DNA of 54,441 nucleotides from Pseudomonadota bacterium (GTDB taxonomy: Bacteria > Pseudomonadota > Gammaproteobacteria > Steroidobacterales > Steroidobacteraceae): NCBI GenBank assembly GCA_023417315.1, contig JAEZFW010000063.1:1-54441 (forward strand), written 5' to 3'. Both the position numbers and the translations under genes were made by a program. Position 1 is the first letter of the stretch. Every line of letters begins with the position of its first letter. This document shows positions 38,493 through 46,360 of the stretch, piece after piece. Under the pieces are notes generated by a model. It was given only the letters and a program-made list of their open reading frames with translations. It was not told the origin of the DNA and did no database searches.

Positions 38493-40651
38493 TGCGCAGT
38501 CTTCCTCACGATACGAAAGCCCACACTGGTGCTGCGATAGTCGGCGGCGAAACGGTTTCGATAAGAGACTCGAACGAAGGCCGGCGCGGTGAACCAGGAA
38601 CCGCCGCGGAGTTCGTGTTGCGAGCAATCCCCGTCGACTCTCGTAGAACCGTCGGCGGGCGCTCCGACGTAGTCGTCGTGCCAGCAGTCCCCGACCCACT
38701 CGAACACGTTGCCGAGCGTGTCGTGCAGGCCGAAGGCATTCGCGGCAAACGAGCCGACGGGCGCAGTCTGCACGTAGGTGTCCGTGCACTCGTGAATCGT
38801 CCAGCCGGGATAGATCCGTGCGGCGGTCTGGTCCGCCACGTTGCCGTTGGTGCAGGCGGCCGTATCCGACGACCATGGACGTACAGCCGTAGAGCTGCCG
38901 CGCGCCGCGAACTCCCACTCGGCTGCGCTCGGCAGCCGATACTGCTGCCCGGTCCGCTGCGACAGCCATTGCGCATACGCAGCTGCGTCGTCCCAAGACA
39001 CGCAGCTCACGGCATGCAGTGCCGTCTGTCCCTCGACCGCGCTCTCCCAGCTCAAGTCGGAGTCGAAAGTCCACGCACCGTCGTATTTCCAGCAGCCCTC
39101 CACGGGACGCCGTGTAGCCTCGACGAACTCGGCAAACTCGCCGACCGTCACCTCGTGCTGACTTGCAGCGAACGGATAATCGATGAAGACATCGTGCTCG
39201 GGCACCTCGAACGGCTCCGTACCCGGCGTGTTTGCCGGCACGCCTTGGACGAAGTCGCCGGGGGGCAGAACGATCATGAGCGGACACGTCGGGCAATCGC
39301 GAAACACTGTGCCCACCGAGAGCTCCGGCTGCGCGAGCTCCTCGGCGGCGGGCAATGGCGGCGGCGTCGAGATCTTGTCGTGCGGCCAGTACGCGAAGAT
39401 GGCAGCACCAGCAGTGACGGCAGCTGCGCCGACGGCAGCGAGCAACGCGGTCCGCCGCGCCCGAACTCCGGTCAACTCCTCGAGGAACTGTGCCGCCGAC
39501 GGCGTGCGGTCATCACGGTCGAACTGCAAGGCATGCGCAAGCGCCCGATACTCACGCCCGCTCAGTCGCGAGCTCCGCTCCGGCTTCAGTCCCCGTTCGC
39601 GTGCGAGCGTCGCTTCCTGGCGATCGAAAGGATGCCTGCCCGTCATGATCTCCCAAGCGATGCAGCCGAGGGCATAGACATCGTCGCGCGGATCCGCCTC
39701 GCGATGCTCGAGCGCCTGGGGACTCGCATAGGCCGGCGTCACGCCCGTGACTCGGTCGGCCGCGCTCGCACTACGCTGCATGAATGCCTTGATGGGATCC
39801 GCAATTGCCCGGGCGATGCCGAAGTCTATGACTTTGATCTCGCCGGCCGCGGTGACGACCACGTTGCCGGGCTTCAGGTCGCCGTGGACGATACGCTTGC
39901 CATGCGCGAATTCGAGGGCTCGCGCGATGCCCTCGACGATCGGCACCGACGCTGCGCGGTCCGCGCCGGCGAACCCCGGTTGTTTCAGCCTGTCATTGAG
40001 GGTGCGGCCATTCAGCAGCTCCATGGTCATGAAGACCGTGTCGCCGTCTCGGTCGCAGTCGATCACGCGCACGATGTTCGGGTGGATCAGGATCTGCAGG
40101 CTGCTCAGCTCACGATGCAGCAGCGCCATCGCATCGTTCACATCGTCGAAGGGGATGTTCAACACCTTGACCGCCACGTGTGGGTCTGCGGCGCCCGCCT
40201 CGACCTTGCGCAGGTCCACGGCCTTGTAGACACGACTCATGCCGCCCTCTCCGATCAGCTCAGCCAGACCGAAGCGATTCACGAGTACGCGGCTGAACGA
40301 CTCCGCGGCAGCTGCAGCCTGCATCGCCATCGATGGCGCTTGAACATTCACGGAGCGATGTGTCGATTCGAGCTCGATGTCCGTCCTCTCCGACGAGCCG
40401 AGCAGGAACGCCAGCGTCTCCTTCGGTGAGCGCAGAAGCGTGCGGTCCGTTGCGGCGCGTAGCTGGCCAACCATGGCGCCGAACGCCGCAGCGGGCAACG
40501 GACGCTGCGCGTGCTCGGCTTGAAGCAGCTCGATCAGCTCGTCTGCGCGAACGCCGGGAACGGCCAGCAGCGCCTGCAATTGGGCGAGCAGCTGTGCCTG
40601 ATCGAGCCGGCCGGCCCGAAACGCCGCAAGGATGCGAAGCAACTGGGGCAT
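38489..40651 (-). CDS. Membrane Ser/Thr protein kinase with an extracytoplasmic SUMF1 (FGE-sulfatase) domain
   Basis: A 720-residue protein. Residues ~1-110: helical N-terminal region. Kinase domain ~125-395: Gly-rich loop GEGGMSRV, Lys in AVKVL (~162), HGDLKPGN catalytic loop (Gly in place of the usual Arg of HRD), and DFG in VIDFGIA. One membrane helix at ~401-421. A SUMF1/formylglycine-generating-enzyme-like domain (~445-718) follows, with PPGDFVQGV, LPSAAEWEFAARG, 'GLHDTLGNVFEWVGDCWHD', LRGGSW and a terminal GFRIVRK. Extracellular SUMF1 domains are usually ligand-binding folds rather than active enzymes, so this is a likely one-component receptor. It heads a five-gene operon. Confidence 0.9.
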   Translation of the reverse strand: MPQLLRILAAFRAGRLDQAQLLAQLQALLAVPGVRADELIELLQAEHAQRPLPAAAFGAMVGQLRAATDRTLLRSPKETLAFLLGSSERTDIELESTHRSVNVQAPSMAMQAAAAAESFSRVLVNRFGLAELIGEGGMSRVYKAVDLRKVEAGAADPHVAVKVLNIPFDDVNDAMALLHRELSSLQILIHPNIVRVIDCDRDGDTVFMTMELLNGRTLNDRLKQPGFAGADRAASVPIVEGIARALEFAHGKRIVHGDLKPGNVVVTAAGEIKVIDFGIARAIADPIKAFMQRSASAADRVTGVTPAYASPQALEHREADPRDDVYALGCIAWEIMTGRHPFDRQEATLARERGLKPERSSRLSGREYRALAHALQFDRDDRTPSAAQFLEELTGVRARRTALLAAVGAAAVTAGAAIFAYWPHDKISTPPPLPAAEELAQPELSVGTVFRDCPTCPLMIVLPPGDFVQGVPANTPGTEPFEVPEHDVFIDYPFAASQHEVTVGEFAEFVEATRRPVEGCWKYDGAWTFDSDLSWESAVEGQTALHAVSCVSWDDAAAYAQWLSQRTGQQYRLPSAAEWEFAARGSSTAVRPWSSDTAACTNGNVADQTAARIYPGWTIHECTDTYVQTAPVGSFAANAFGLHDTLGNVFEWVGDCWHDDYVGAPADGSTRVDGDCSQHELRGGSWFTAPAFVRVSYRNRFAADYRSTSVGFRIVRKTAQ

Positions 40652-40679
40652 GTGCGCGAGATCCGTCCCCTCACCTATA

Positions 40680-40704
40680 TATGCGTATGTGATATGCGTA
40701 TGTG
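40680..40704 (-). promoter_or_regulatory. Tandem 12-bp repeat in the kinase-operon promoter
   Basis: TATGCGTATGTG occurs at 40680-40691 and again at 40693-40704 (13-bp period) starting 29 bp upstream of the kinase start codon, in an AT-richer patch. It looks like an operator pair, possibly overlapping the -10 region. Confidence 0.5.
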
Positions 40705-40945
40705 TGGTCTCGCCCTGTTACGTTGTGCACACGCCCGTGGATGCGCGGCCGCCATTGAGCACCGGTGGAAGTGTGATGGGCAACTCGTTTTGCAGGGTGG
40801 TCTCGTAACCGAGATCATTGCGCACGAAGGCCTCAGCGCAAGCAATGTGCATTTGGGCACGCGGTTATCCACAGCCGCGACCGGGTAGACTGCGTTCGAC
40901 GATCGGTTACGTTGCGACAGCACTCTATGAACAGAATCTGTCCCG

Positions 40946-41179
40946 ATGCGGTGTCGGTTAAAGCGAGAAAGATCTAGGCGCTTCGCGGCTCGGCGTAATT
41001 CAGGCGCTAAGTGTAAGGACTCGTCGAAGAAGCGAGCTGCAGTTTGGTGGGCCTCAGGAAGCTTCGTGCTTGTAGCATTGGCATTCATCCCGAGCGCGGC
41101 GGCGTTTACGCCAGCGATCGGGCTGTTCCTTCTTGCTTTTGTATCAGCCGAAACGCACGCGCGTGAATGGCGGCGTTAA
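40946..41179 (+). CDS. Small membrane protein (cassette-type ORF)
   Basis: The first ~25 codons cross the attC-like half-site; the real protein probably starts later. From about codon 30 it reads AAVWWASGSFVLVALAFIPS and AFTPAIGLFLLAFVSAETH: two hydrophobic helices with a basic end. Small two-helix proteins like this are common in integron cassettes. The stop codon (TAA) is followed by GTTAAGC-like wording. Start uncertain. Confidence 0.45.
   Translation: MRCRLKRERSRRFAARRNSGAKCKDSSKKRAAVWWASGSFVLVALAFIPSAAAFTPAIGLFLLAFVSAETHAREWRR
40981..41011 (+). other. attC-like half-site
   Basis: CTTCGCGGCTCGGCGTAATTCAGGCGCTAAG-type wording matches the right half of the attC at 43355-43416 at about 25 of 31 positions. 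The left arm is absent or degenerate. Confidence 0.5.
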
Positions 41180-41253
41180 GCCACTTGTCCGACACCGCAG
41201 AGCTTCGATGAATGGATAGGCACTCCGTGCATTTTCAAAGAAGAGAGTTGTAC

Positions 41254-42210
41254 ATGCGAATGTCCATAGCAGCGCTTTTCGCTTCCAGTTTGCTCGTGCA
41301 GAACGCGTTGGCACACACTGAGAACGATTCCTCTTGCGTCAATGATCCCTCGTGGACGGTCCCGCAGAAGCCTTTTCGAATTTATGGCAATACTTGGCAT
41401 GTCGGGCCTCGTGGCCTCGGCGTCTTTCTCATAACAGCACCCACGGGCCATGTCCTGATTGACGGAGGCGTACCGGGGAACGCACCGTTGATCGAAGCCA
41501 ACATTCGAAGTCTCGGGATCAATCTGCGCGACATCAAGTGGATTCTCAATTCGCACGCACATTGCGACCATGCTGGGGGCATCGCACAGCTCGTGCGCGC
41601 TTCGAGTGCACAAGTCATCGCAGGCTACGCAGACACCGAGTTGCTTGCGCGCGGTGGTCACGATGACCCACAGTACGGCGATAGATTTCCGTTTCCGCCG
41701 GTGCGTGTGACGCGGACGGTGAGCGATGGCGAGAGTCTGCGCTTGGGAGGTTTGGTGCTGACCGCGCATTCGACACCAGGCCATACCAAAGGCAACACAA
41801 CTTGGACCTGGGAGTCATGCGAAGACACGCGGTGTCTTCATATGGTCTTTGTTGGCAGCCTGTCGGCGCCCGATTACAAGTTGATCGCCAATCCAAAGTA
41901 CCCACGCGTGGTCGAGGATTACCAACGCAGCTTCGCAGTGGTCGAGGCGTTGCCTTGCGATATTGCACTCGCTCCGCATCCGGGCATGGTCGATTTTTGG
42001 AAGCGTGTCGCCAAGCGTGATCAGGGCGACGCGAATGCACTGATAGACCCCACTCTATGCCGCGTTTACGCGAAGCATGCGCGCGAGAGCTTCGCGGAGG
42101 AACTGACGAAGCAACGCAGGAACGCTGCTTTGGAAAAGCAGCAGCGGCCGTCAGCTCACGATACAAAAAGTGAGCAATGGAACGCGAGTGCGTGGAGAGC
42201 TCGACAATGA
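41254..42210 (+). CDS. Subclass B3 metallo-beta-lactamase
   Basis: Hydrolyses beta-lactams using two zinc ions. Signal peptide SIAALFASSLLVQNALA; mature part opens HTENDSS. Zinc ligands are all present: HAHCDH (His101, His103, Asp105, His106 from the chosen start), His177 in TPGHTKGN, and His242 in APHPGM. There is a Ser (GSLSAP) where B1 enzymes have Cys, which fixes subclass B3. The ATG at 41254 begins the signal peptide. The C-terminal tail is longer than usual by about 25 residues. It sits in an attC-bearing array in the same orientation as its neighbours, with a degenerate attC right after the stop codon. Resistance is plausible but not shown. Confidence 0.92.
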   Translation: MRMSIAALFASSLLVQNALAHTENDSSCVNDPSWTVPQKPFRIYGNTWHVGPRGLGVFLITAPTGHVLIDGGVPGNAPLIEANIRSLGINLRDIKWILNSHAHCDHAGGIAQLVRASSAQVIAGYADTELLARGGHDDPQYGDRFPFPPVRVTRTVSDGESLRLGGLVLTAHSTPGHTKGNTTWTWESCEDTRCLHMVFVGSLSAPDYKLIANPKYPRVVEDYQRSFAVVEALPCDIALAPHPGMVDFWKRVAKRDQGDANALIDPTLCRVYAKHARESFAEELTKQRRNAALEKQQRPSAHDTKSEQWNASAWRARQ

Positions 42211-42212
42211 GC

Positions 42213-42266
42213 GGCCCAACACCATTCAATCCGATCGCCGCGAAGACGCGGCTCCGGGTTAACGGC
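42213..42266 (+). other. Degenerate attC-like site behind the metallo-beta-lactamase gene
   Basis: Two bases after the stop codon, GGCCCAAC resembles an R'' box, followed by imperfect arms CCGATCGCCGC / GCGGCTCCGG and GGTTAAC. Spacing and position fit a decayed attC. Confidence 0.35.
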
Positions 42267-42308
42267 TGGGCTGGCGACAATCGCAAGAATCCTCCTTGGC
42301 GGTTGCGG

Positions 42309-42366
42309 CCTATATTCATTCAAGCCGAAACCGATTCGCGGTTCGGCTTAATTCAGGCGGTTGGGC
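42309..42366 (+). other. attC site
   Basis: Left box GCCTATA (degenerate), arms CAAGCCGAAACC / GGTTCGGCTT, spacer, and right box GTTGGGC (42360-42366), laid out as in a 59-base element. The NUDIX gene starts 23 bp after it, as expected for a cassette. Preceding bases CAATCGCAAGAATCC also occur before the attC at 43355. Confidence 0.75.
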
Positions 42367-42389
42367 TCAGAGCGGAATAGGTTCAAGCG

Positions 42390-42854
42390 ATGCCTGAAAC
42401 AGTCGTGTGCGTCGGGGCCATCGTAAAGAATGAATCAAAGGTGCTCCTCGTACGCCAAGCGGCGGGCCATTCACTCGCCGGTCAGTGGACGATCCCCTGG
42501 GGTCGCCTTGATCAAGGCGAGTCCGCAGCTGCGGCAGCAGTTCGCGAGGTCATCGAAGAAGGTCGCGTTGTTGCAAGGGCCGAGGGGTTGTTGGGTGTAC
42601 AAGAGTTGCCGTCCCGGTGGCAGGGATGGTTAGCCCTGGTGTATCAATGCCAACACGTCAGTGGCGAGCCTGCGCCGGATGGCAGAGAGACAGATGCAGC
42701 CATGTACTTCTCGGAAGACGAAATGAACGCTCTCTCGGAGCCAATCGAACCATGGAGCGAATGGCTCGTGCGCCGAGTGTTCTCTGGAAAGGTCACACTC
42801 ACTCGCGGCGGCGACCCCACGAATCCATTCAGCTCAGGTGTAGGCTTCCTATGA
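42390..42854 (+). CDS. NUDIX hydrolase
   Basis: A 154-residue protein with an intact NUDIX box: GRLDQGE, seven residues, then REVIEEG, where the glutamates bind Mg. It would hydrolyse a nucleoside diphosphate linked to another moiety. Opening 'VVCVGAIVKNESKVLLVRQ' is typical. It lies in the attC array, with the start just behind an attC and a GCCCAAC box shortly after the stop. Confidence 0.88.
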   Translation: MPETVVCVGAIVKNESKVLLVRQAAGHSLAGQWTIPWGRLDQGESAAAAAVREVIEEGRVVARAEGLLGVQELPSRWQGWLALVYQCQHVSGEPAPDGRETDAAMYFSEDEMNALSEPIEPWSEWLVRRVFSGKVTLTRGGDPTNPFSSGVGFL

Positions 42855-42979
42855 AGAAGCCCAACAAGCGAATGGAGCTCGCCGGCGTGGTATCTGTTGC
42901 GCCTGGATGCGTCGCTTTCATATGAGAGCGCGCAGTCTCTCACCTTCTTGTCGCATCACGCTGGCAGGAGCAGCCGCTC

Positions 42980-43360
42980 GTGAACCTCAACCAAGTCACT
43001 CTTCCGGCTACCGACTTCGATCGGTCCGTCGCGTTCTACCGGGACATGGGCTTTACGCTCATTGTTCACTCTCCGCCGCGCTATGCACGGTTTGAGTGCC
43101 CAGAGGGTGACTCTACCTTTTCGCTTCATTCGGTAGATGCGTCGGTAGCTAGCACCGGCGTCGTTGTGTACTTCGAGTGCGCTGACCTAGATGCTCGGGT
43201 GGAGCGCCTCCTTGCAGCCGGATTTAAGTTTACGCAGCTCCCGACGGAGGAGCGGTGGCTCTGGCGCGAGGCTCGTCTCAACGACCCTTCCGGCAATGCA
43301 ATCTGTCTGTTCTGGGCCGGGACCAATCGCAAGAATCCACCTTGGCGGGTTGCGGTCTAA
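42980..43360 (+). CDS. VOC (glyoxalase/bleomycin-resistance-like) protein
   Basis: A 126-residue protein with two beta-alpha-beta-beta-beta modules: LNQVTLPATDFDRSVAFYRD and VVVYFECADLDARVERLL, 'ARLNDPSGNAICLFW'. The GTG start has AGGAG nine bases upstream (42966-42970). The last residues (NRKNPPWR) come from the repeat that precedes attC sites, and the TAA stop lies inside the attC's left box, so the C-terminus is shaped by the cassette. Function could be antibiotic binding or lactoylglutathione-type chemistry; unknown. Confidence 0.85.
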   Translation: MNLNQVTLPATDFDRSVAFYRDMGFTLIVHSPPRYARFECPEGDSTFSLHSVDASVASTGVVVYFECADLDARVERLLAAGFKFTQLPTEERWLWREARLNDPSGNAICLFWAGTNRKNPPWRVAV

Positions 43361-43416
43361 CAATTCATTCAAGCCGAAACGACGCTTCGCGGTTCGGCTT
43401 TATTCAGGCGTTGGAC
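43355..43416 (+). other. attC site
   Basis: A textbook site: left box GTCTAAC (43355-43361), arms TTCAAGCCGAAAC / GTTCGGCTT around a GCTTCGCG loop, TTCAGGC, and right box GTTGGAC (43410-43416). It closely resembles attC sites of known resistance cassettes and ends the array. Confidence 0.85.
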
Positions 43417-43442
43417 ATGACGCAATGTGGCACCAATGAAAA

Positions 43443-44510
43443 TCAACCACCGCGCTCGATGGCGACAGGTCGGACCTTACTGGTCAGCGCGGCCAGGAAT
43501 GCATCCGGGGCGGTCATGAACGCGAAATGTCCGGCATCCGGAATCAGGATCAGCGCCTTCTTTGGTGCCGTCACCACGTTGAAGTAGTCAACAGCCGCTT
43601 TAGTGGGCGTCATGACATCGTCCTCTCCTTGAATCACGAAGAAGGCCGTGTCGACCTTGCTGGCCGTCCTCGGAAAGTCAACGTTCATCTGATAGGGCAA
43701 GGCGCGCTCGGCGCTGAACTTGAAACCTTCTTCGAAGGCATGAAAGTCCTTCGGGTACTTGGCCTTGAGCTCGGGCGCTTGGGCCCGAAGCGCACGTATC
43801 CAGGCTTGGTCGGTCGCGGCCATGGCAGGCCAGATGTTGATGGAGAACGCCTGCTTGGCGTCGCGCGGATCGGGCCGGCCGGTTGTTTCCAACTGTTTGA
43901 TGGCGGCAGCATCGCCGTCCTTGCGTGCCCTGGCCAACGCCAGATCGAACTGCATATGCATAGTGGCATCCCAGCTCGCCATCTGTCCGGTTCCCACATA
44001 GGCCGCGAACAGTTGCGGCTTGAGCTGCACCATCTCCGTGGCGACGATCGTGCCCCACGAATGTCCAAGGACAATGATCTTCTTCTTGCCTAGCGTGCGG
44101 CATAGATATTCGCTCACTTCGAGCCCGTCTGCTGCAATCCGAGCGAGCGTGAAGTCGGGGGTTTCTGCGCCATGGCGCCCGTAGGTGTGCCCGGCGCCAC
44201 GCTGGTCCCATAGTGCAACGGTAAATACTTTTTCCCACGCAACGTATTTATCTGCTACCGGCCACTGGGACTCGCCCGGTCCACCGTGCACCACCAGCAG
44301 TACAGGGTTGTTGCGATCCTCGCCTTTGATGCTGATCCACTGGTCGATGCCGCCGATCGAGACGAAAGAGGTTTCGTCGATGGAGGCGCCGGGGCTTTCC
44401 GCAGCGAAAGTCGGGGCAACGACCACTCCGATCAGGAGCCCCGATGCCAAGAGCACGAGGGCGCGCACAGTGCGAAAGAGGATGGCCATGCGTTGGCTTC
44501 TAGAATTCAT
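43443..44510 (-). CDS. Exported alpha/beta hydrolase, proline-iminopeptidase-like
   Basis: A 355-residue hydrolase with a membrane/signal segment (TVRALVLLASGLLIGVVVAPTFA). Motifs: HGGPGESQWP (oxyanion), WDQRGAGHTYG, nucleophile elbow GHSWGT, Asp in GEDDVMTPT and His in DAGHFAF, matching proline iminopeptidase-type enzymes. The ATG at 44510 is chosen; ATG at 44489 is possible. It lies on the opposite strand to the attC array and is probably not part of it. Confidence 0.85.
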   Translation of the reverse strand: MNSRSQRMAILFRTVRALVLLASGLLIGVVVAPTFAAESPGASIDETSFVSIGGIDQWISIKGEDRNNPVLLVVHGGPGESQWPVADKYVAWEKVFTVALWDQRGAGHTYGRHGAETPDFTLARIAADGLEVSEYLCRTLGKKKIIVLGHSWGTIVATEMVQLKPQLFAAYVGTGQMASWDATMHMQFDLALARARKDGDAAAIKQLETTGRPDPRDAKQAFSINIWPAMAATDQAWIRALRAQAPELKAKYPKDFHAFEEGFKFSAERALPYQMNVDFPRTASKVDTAFFVIQGEDDVMTPTKAAVDYFNVVTAPKKALILIPDAGHFAFMTAPDAFLAALTSKVRPVAIERGG

Positions 44511-44644
44511 TTCCGCAACTCCAAAACCTTTCGGCAGTAAATGGATCGACAGACATGAGCGCACCGACATCAATGAGCCGCGGCGGGAAAGCCATCGAGG
44601 GAATGAAAAATCAGCAGTGATGGTCATTGCGCGACTCTCCGGCG

Positions 44645-45226
44645 CTAAAGCCTATTATGCGGGCTCATCATCGACGCATCCTTGATCGACAGCTCCACGC
44701 CTGCGACGACCAGCGTGACTCGATCGCAAGTGCGCGCGACGTCTTGGTTGAGCCAGCCCTGCTCGTCCTGAAATCGTCGCGCCAATGATGAGACGGGCAC
44801 GATGCCGCCACCCACCTCGTTGGACACGATGACGACGACACCCGAATATGCGCTGAGCCAGGCGATGAACGCTTCACGCTCGCGACTCCATGCAGCAAGC
44901 TGCGCGCGCGGCCGCTCTTCGTCGAAATCGAGCAACAGCGCGTTCGTGAGCCACAGCGTCAAGCAATCGATCACGACAACAGAAGACGGCTGAATGCCTG
45001 CAAGCGCGGACGCAAGCTGCAATGGAGCCTCAACGGTGCTCCACGTCGTAGGCCGCTCCGCGCGATGCCGCGCAATGCGCTCTTTCATTTCCTCATCAAG
45101 GGCTTGAGCCGTCGCAACGTACGTGACGTTCGCGCTCAGCCGACGCGACCAATCGAGCGCGCGATCGAGAGCCGCACGCGTCTTGCCGGATCGCGCTCCA
45201 CCGAGAATGAGATGTCGCATGACCAT
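44645..45226 (-). CDS. cobU: Adenosylcobinamide kinase / adenosylcobinamide-phosphate guanylyltransferase
   Basis: Phosphorylates adenosylcobinamide and then adds GMP, preparing it for the lower ligand. The P-loop GGARSGKT follows the start directly, and 'YVATAQALDEEMKERIARHR' with the guanylyl-accepting His region, 'VVIDCLTLWLTNALL' and SNEVGGGIVP are diagnostic. Length about 193 aa, normal for CobU. ATGs at 45226 and 45220 are both possible. It is divergent from cobT, so the two cobalamin units share a 70-bp promoter region. Confidence 0.93.
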   Translation of the reverse strand: MVMRHLILGGARSGKTRAALDRALDWSRRLSANVTYVATAQALDEEMKERIARHRAERPTTWSTVEAPLQLASALAGIQPSSVVVIDCLTLWLTNALLLDFDEERPRAQLAAWSREREAFIAWLSAYSGVVVIVSNEVGGGIVPVSSLARRFQDEQGWLNQDVARTCDRVTLVVAGVELSIKDASMMSPHNRL

Positions 45227-45299
45227 GGGTTCAGTTACTCTCCCGCGTCTTTGACGGTCGTCCACCGTCTATCGCCTATCGCCTTCGAGCAGTAAAGAT

Positions 45300-46337
45300 A
45301 TGGCCAACTCTCGCACCGCCGCAGCTCATCCCGTAACTATCGAGCTTCTGCAGCGCCGCTGTGACACGCGAACGAAGCCGCAAGGATCGCTGGGGCAGCT
45401 TGAAGCGCTCGCGATTCGCGTCGGCCTGATTCTGCAATCGGAACGTCCGCGCCTCACGCGCCCCTCGATCATGGTGTTTGCCGGCGATCATGGCATTGCG
45501 CGCGAAGGCGTGAGCGCTTTTCCGCAAGAGGTCACCGCGCAAATGGTCGCGAATTATCTGGCGGGCGGAGCAGCGATCAACGTGCTCGCGCGCCAGTACG
45601 GCCTCGCCCTCTCCGTCGTCAACGCCGGCGTCGCATCTTCTCTGCGCGCCGTTCCCGGTCTCATCGATTGCCCCGTGTGCGCAGGCACGCGCAATTCCAT
45701 GCGCGAGCCCGCGATGACAGCCGATCAATGCGCAGCCGCGATCGCGACAGGTCGACGCCTCGCGTCAATGGCCATGGCAGCCGGCTCTAACGCGTTACTG
45801 TTCGGGGAAATGGGCATCGGCAACACTGCATCGGCATCGCTGCTGCTCCACCGCGCGACTGGCTGGCCGCTCACGGAATGCATCGGCCGTGGGACAGGTC
45901 TCGACGATGCCGGCTTGGCGCGCAAGCTTCGAGTGCTCGAGGCTGCATCGGCGCGTGTCGGGAACACACTCGCGCCGCTCGATATCGTGCGCGAGTTCGG
46001 CGGGTTCGAGCTCGCCATGCTCATCGGCGCGATACTCGAGTGCGCACAGCGGCCGTGTGTCGCCGTCATCGACGGCTTCACCGTCTCGGTGTGCGCGCTG
46101 ATCGCACAACAGCTCGACCCGATGGTGCTCGAGCATTGCATCTTCAGTCATTGCTCAGCGGAACATGCGCATCGAGCGGTCTTGAAGTTCATCGGCCACA
46201 AACCGCTGCTCGACCTCGAGATGCGTCTCGGCGAAGCGACCGGGGCAGCACTCGCCTGGCCGATCATCGATGCCAGCACACGGCTGCTGAGCGACATGGC
46301 CAGCTTCGAATCCGCGGGAGTGGCCGATCGAGCCTAG
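45300..46337 (+). CDS. cobT: Nicotinate-nucleotide--dimethylbenzimidazole phosphoribosyltransferase
   Basis: Makes alpha-ribazole phosphate from dimethylbenzimidazole and nicotinate mononucleotide. Diagnostic segments: KPQGSLGQLEALAIRVG, VFAGDHGIAREGVSAFP, 'LLFGEMGIGNTASASLLL', CSAEHAHRAVL and 'KPLLDLEMRLGEATGAALAW'. 345 aa, normal length. First gene of the plus-strand cobalamin run; cobS follows 23 bp later. Confidence 0.95.
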   Translation: MANSRTAAAHPVTIELLQRRCDTRTKPQGSLGQLEALAIRVGLILQSERPRLTRPSIMVFAGDHGIAREGVSAFPQEVTAQMVANYLAGGAAINVLARQYGLALSVVNAGVASSLRAVPGLIDCPVCAGTRNSMREPAMTADQCAAAIATGRRLASMAMAAGSNALLFGEMGIGNTASASLLLHRATGWPLTECIGRGTGLDDAGLARKLRVLEAASARVGNTLAPLDIVREFGGFELAMLIGAILECAQRPCVAVIDGFTVSVCALIAQQLDPMVLEHCIFSHCSAEHAHRAVLKFIGHKPLLDLEMRLGEATGAALAWPIIDASTRLLSDMASFESAGVADRA

Positions 46338-46360
46338 GCGTCTGCTTCGACCCGAGCATC

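Noticed and set aside
38493..39296. Upstream part of the long minus-strand frame that ends in the lipoprotein
   Set aside because: It overlaps the SUMF1 domain of the kinase gene in another frame and has Arg-rich composition; the lipoprotein starts at 38492 with a proper lipobox signal.
38492..40429. 645-codon open frame antisense to the kinase gene
   Set aside because: Arg-rich shadow of a GC-rich gene; the minus strand has complete kinase and SUMF1 motifs.
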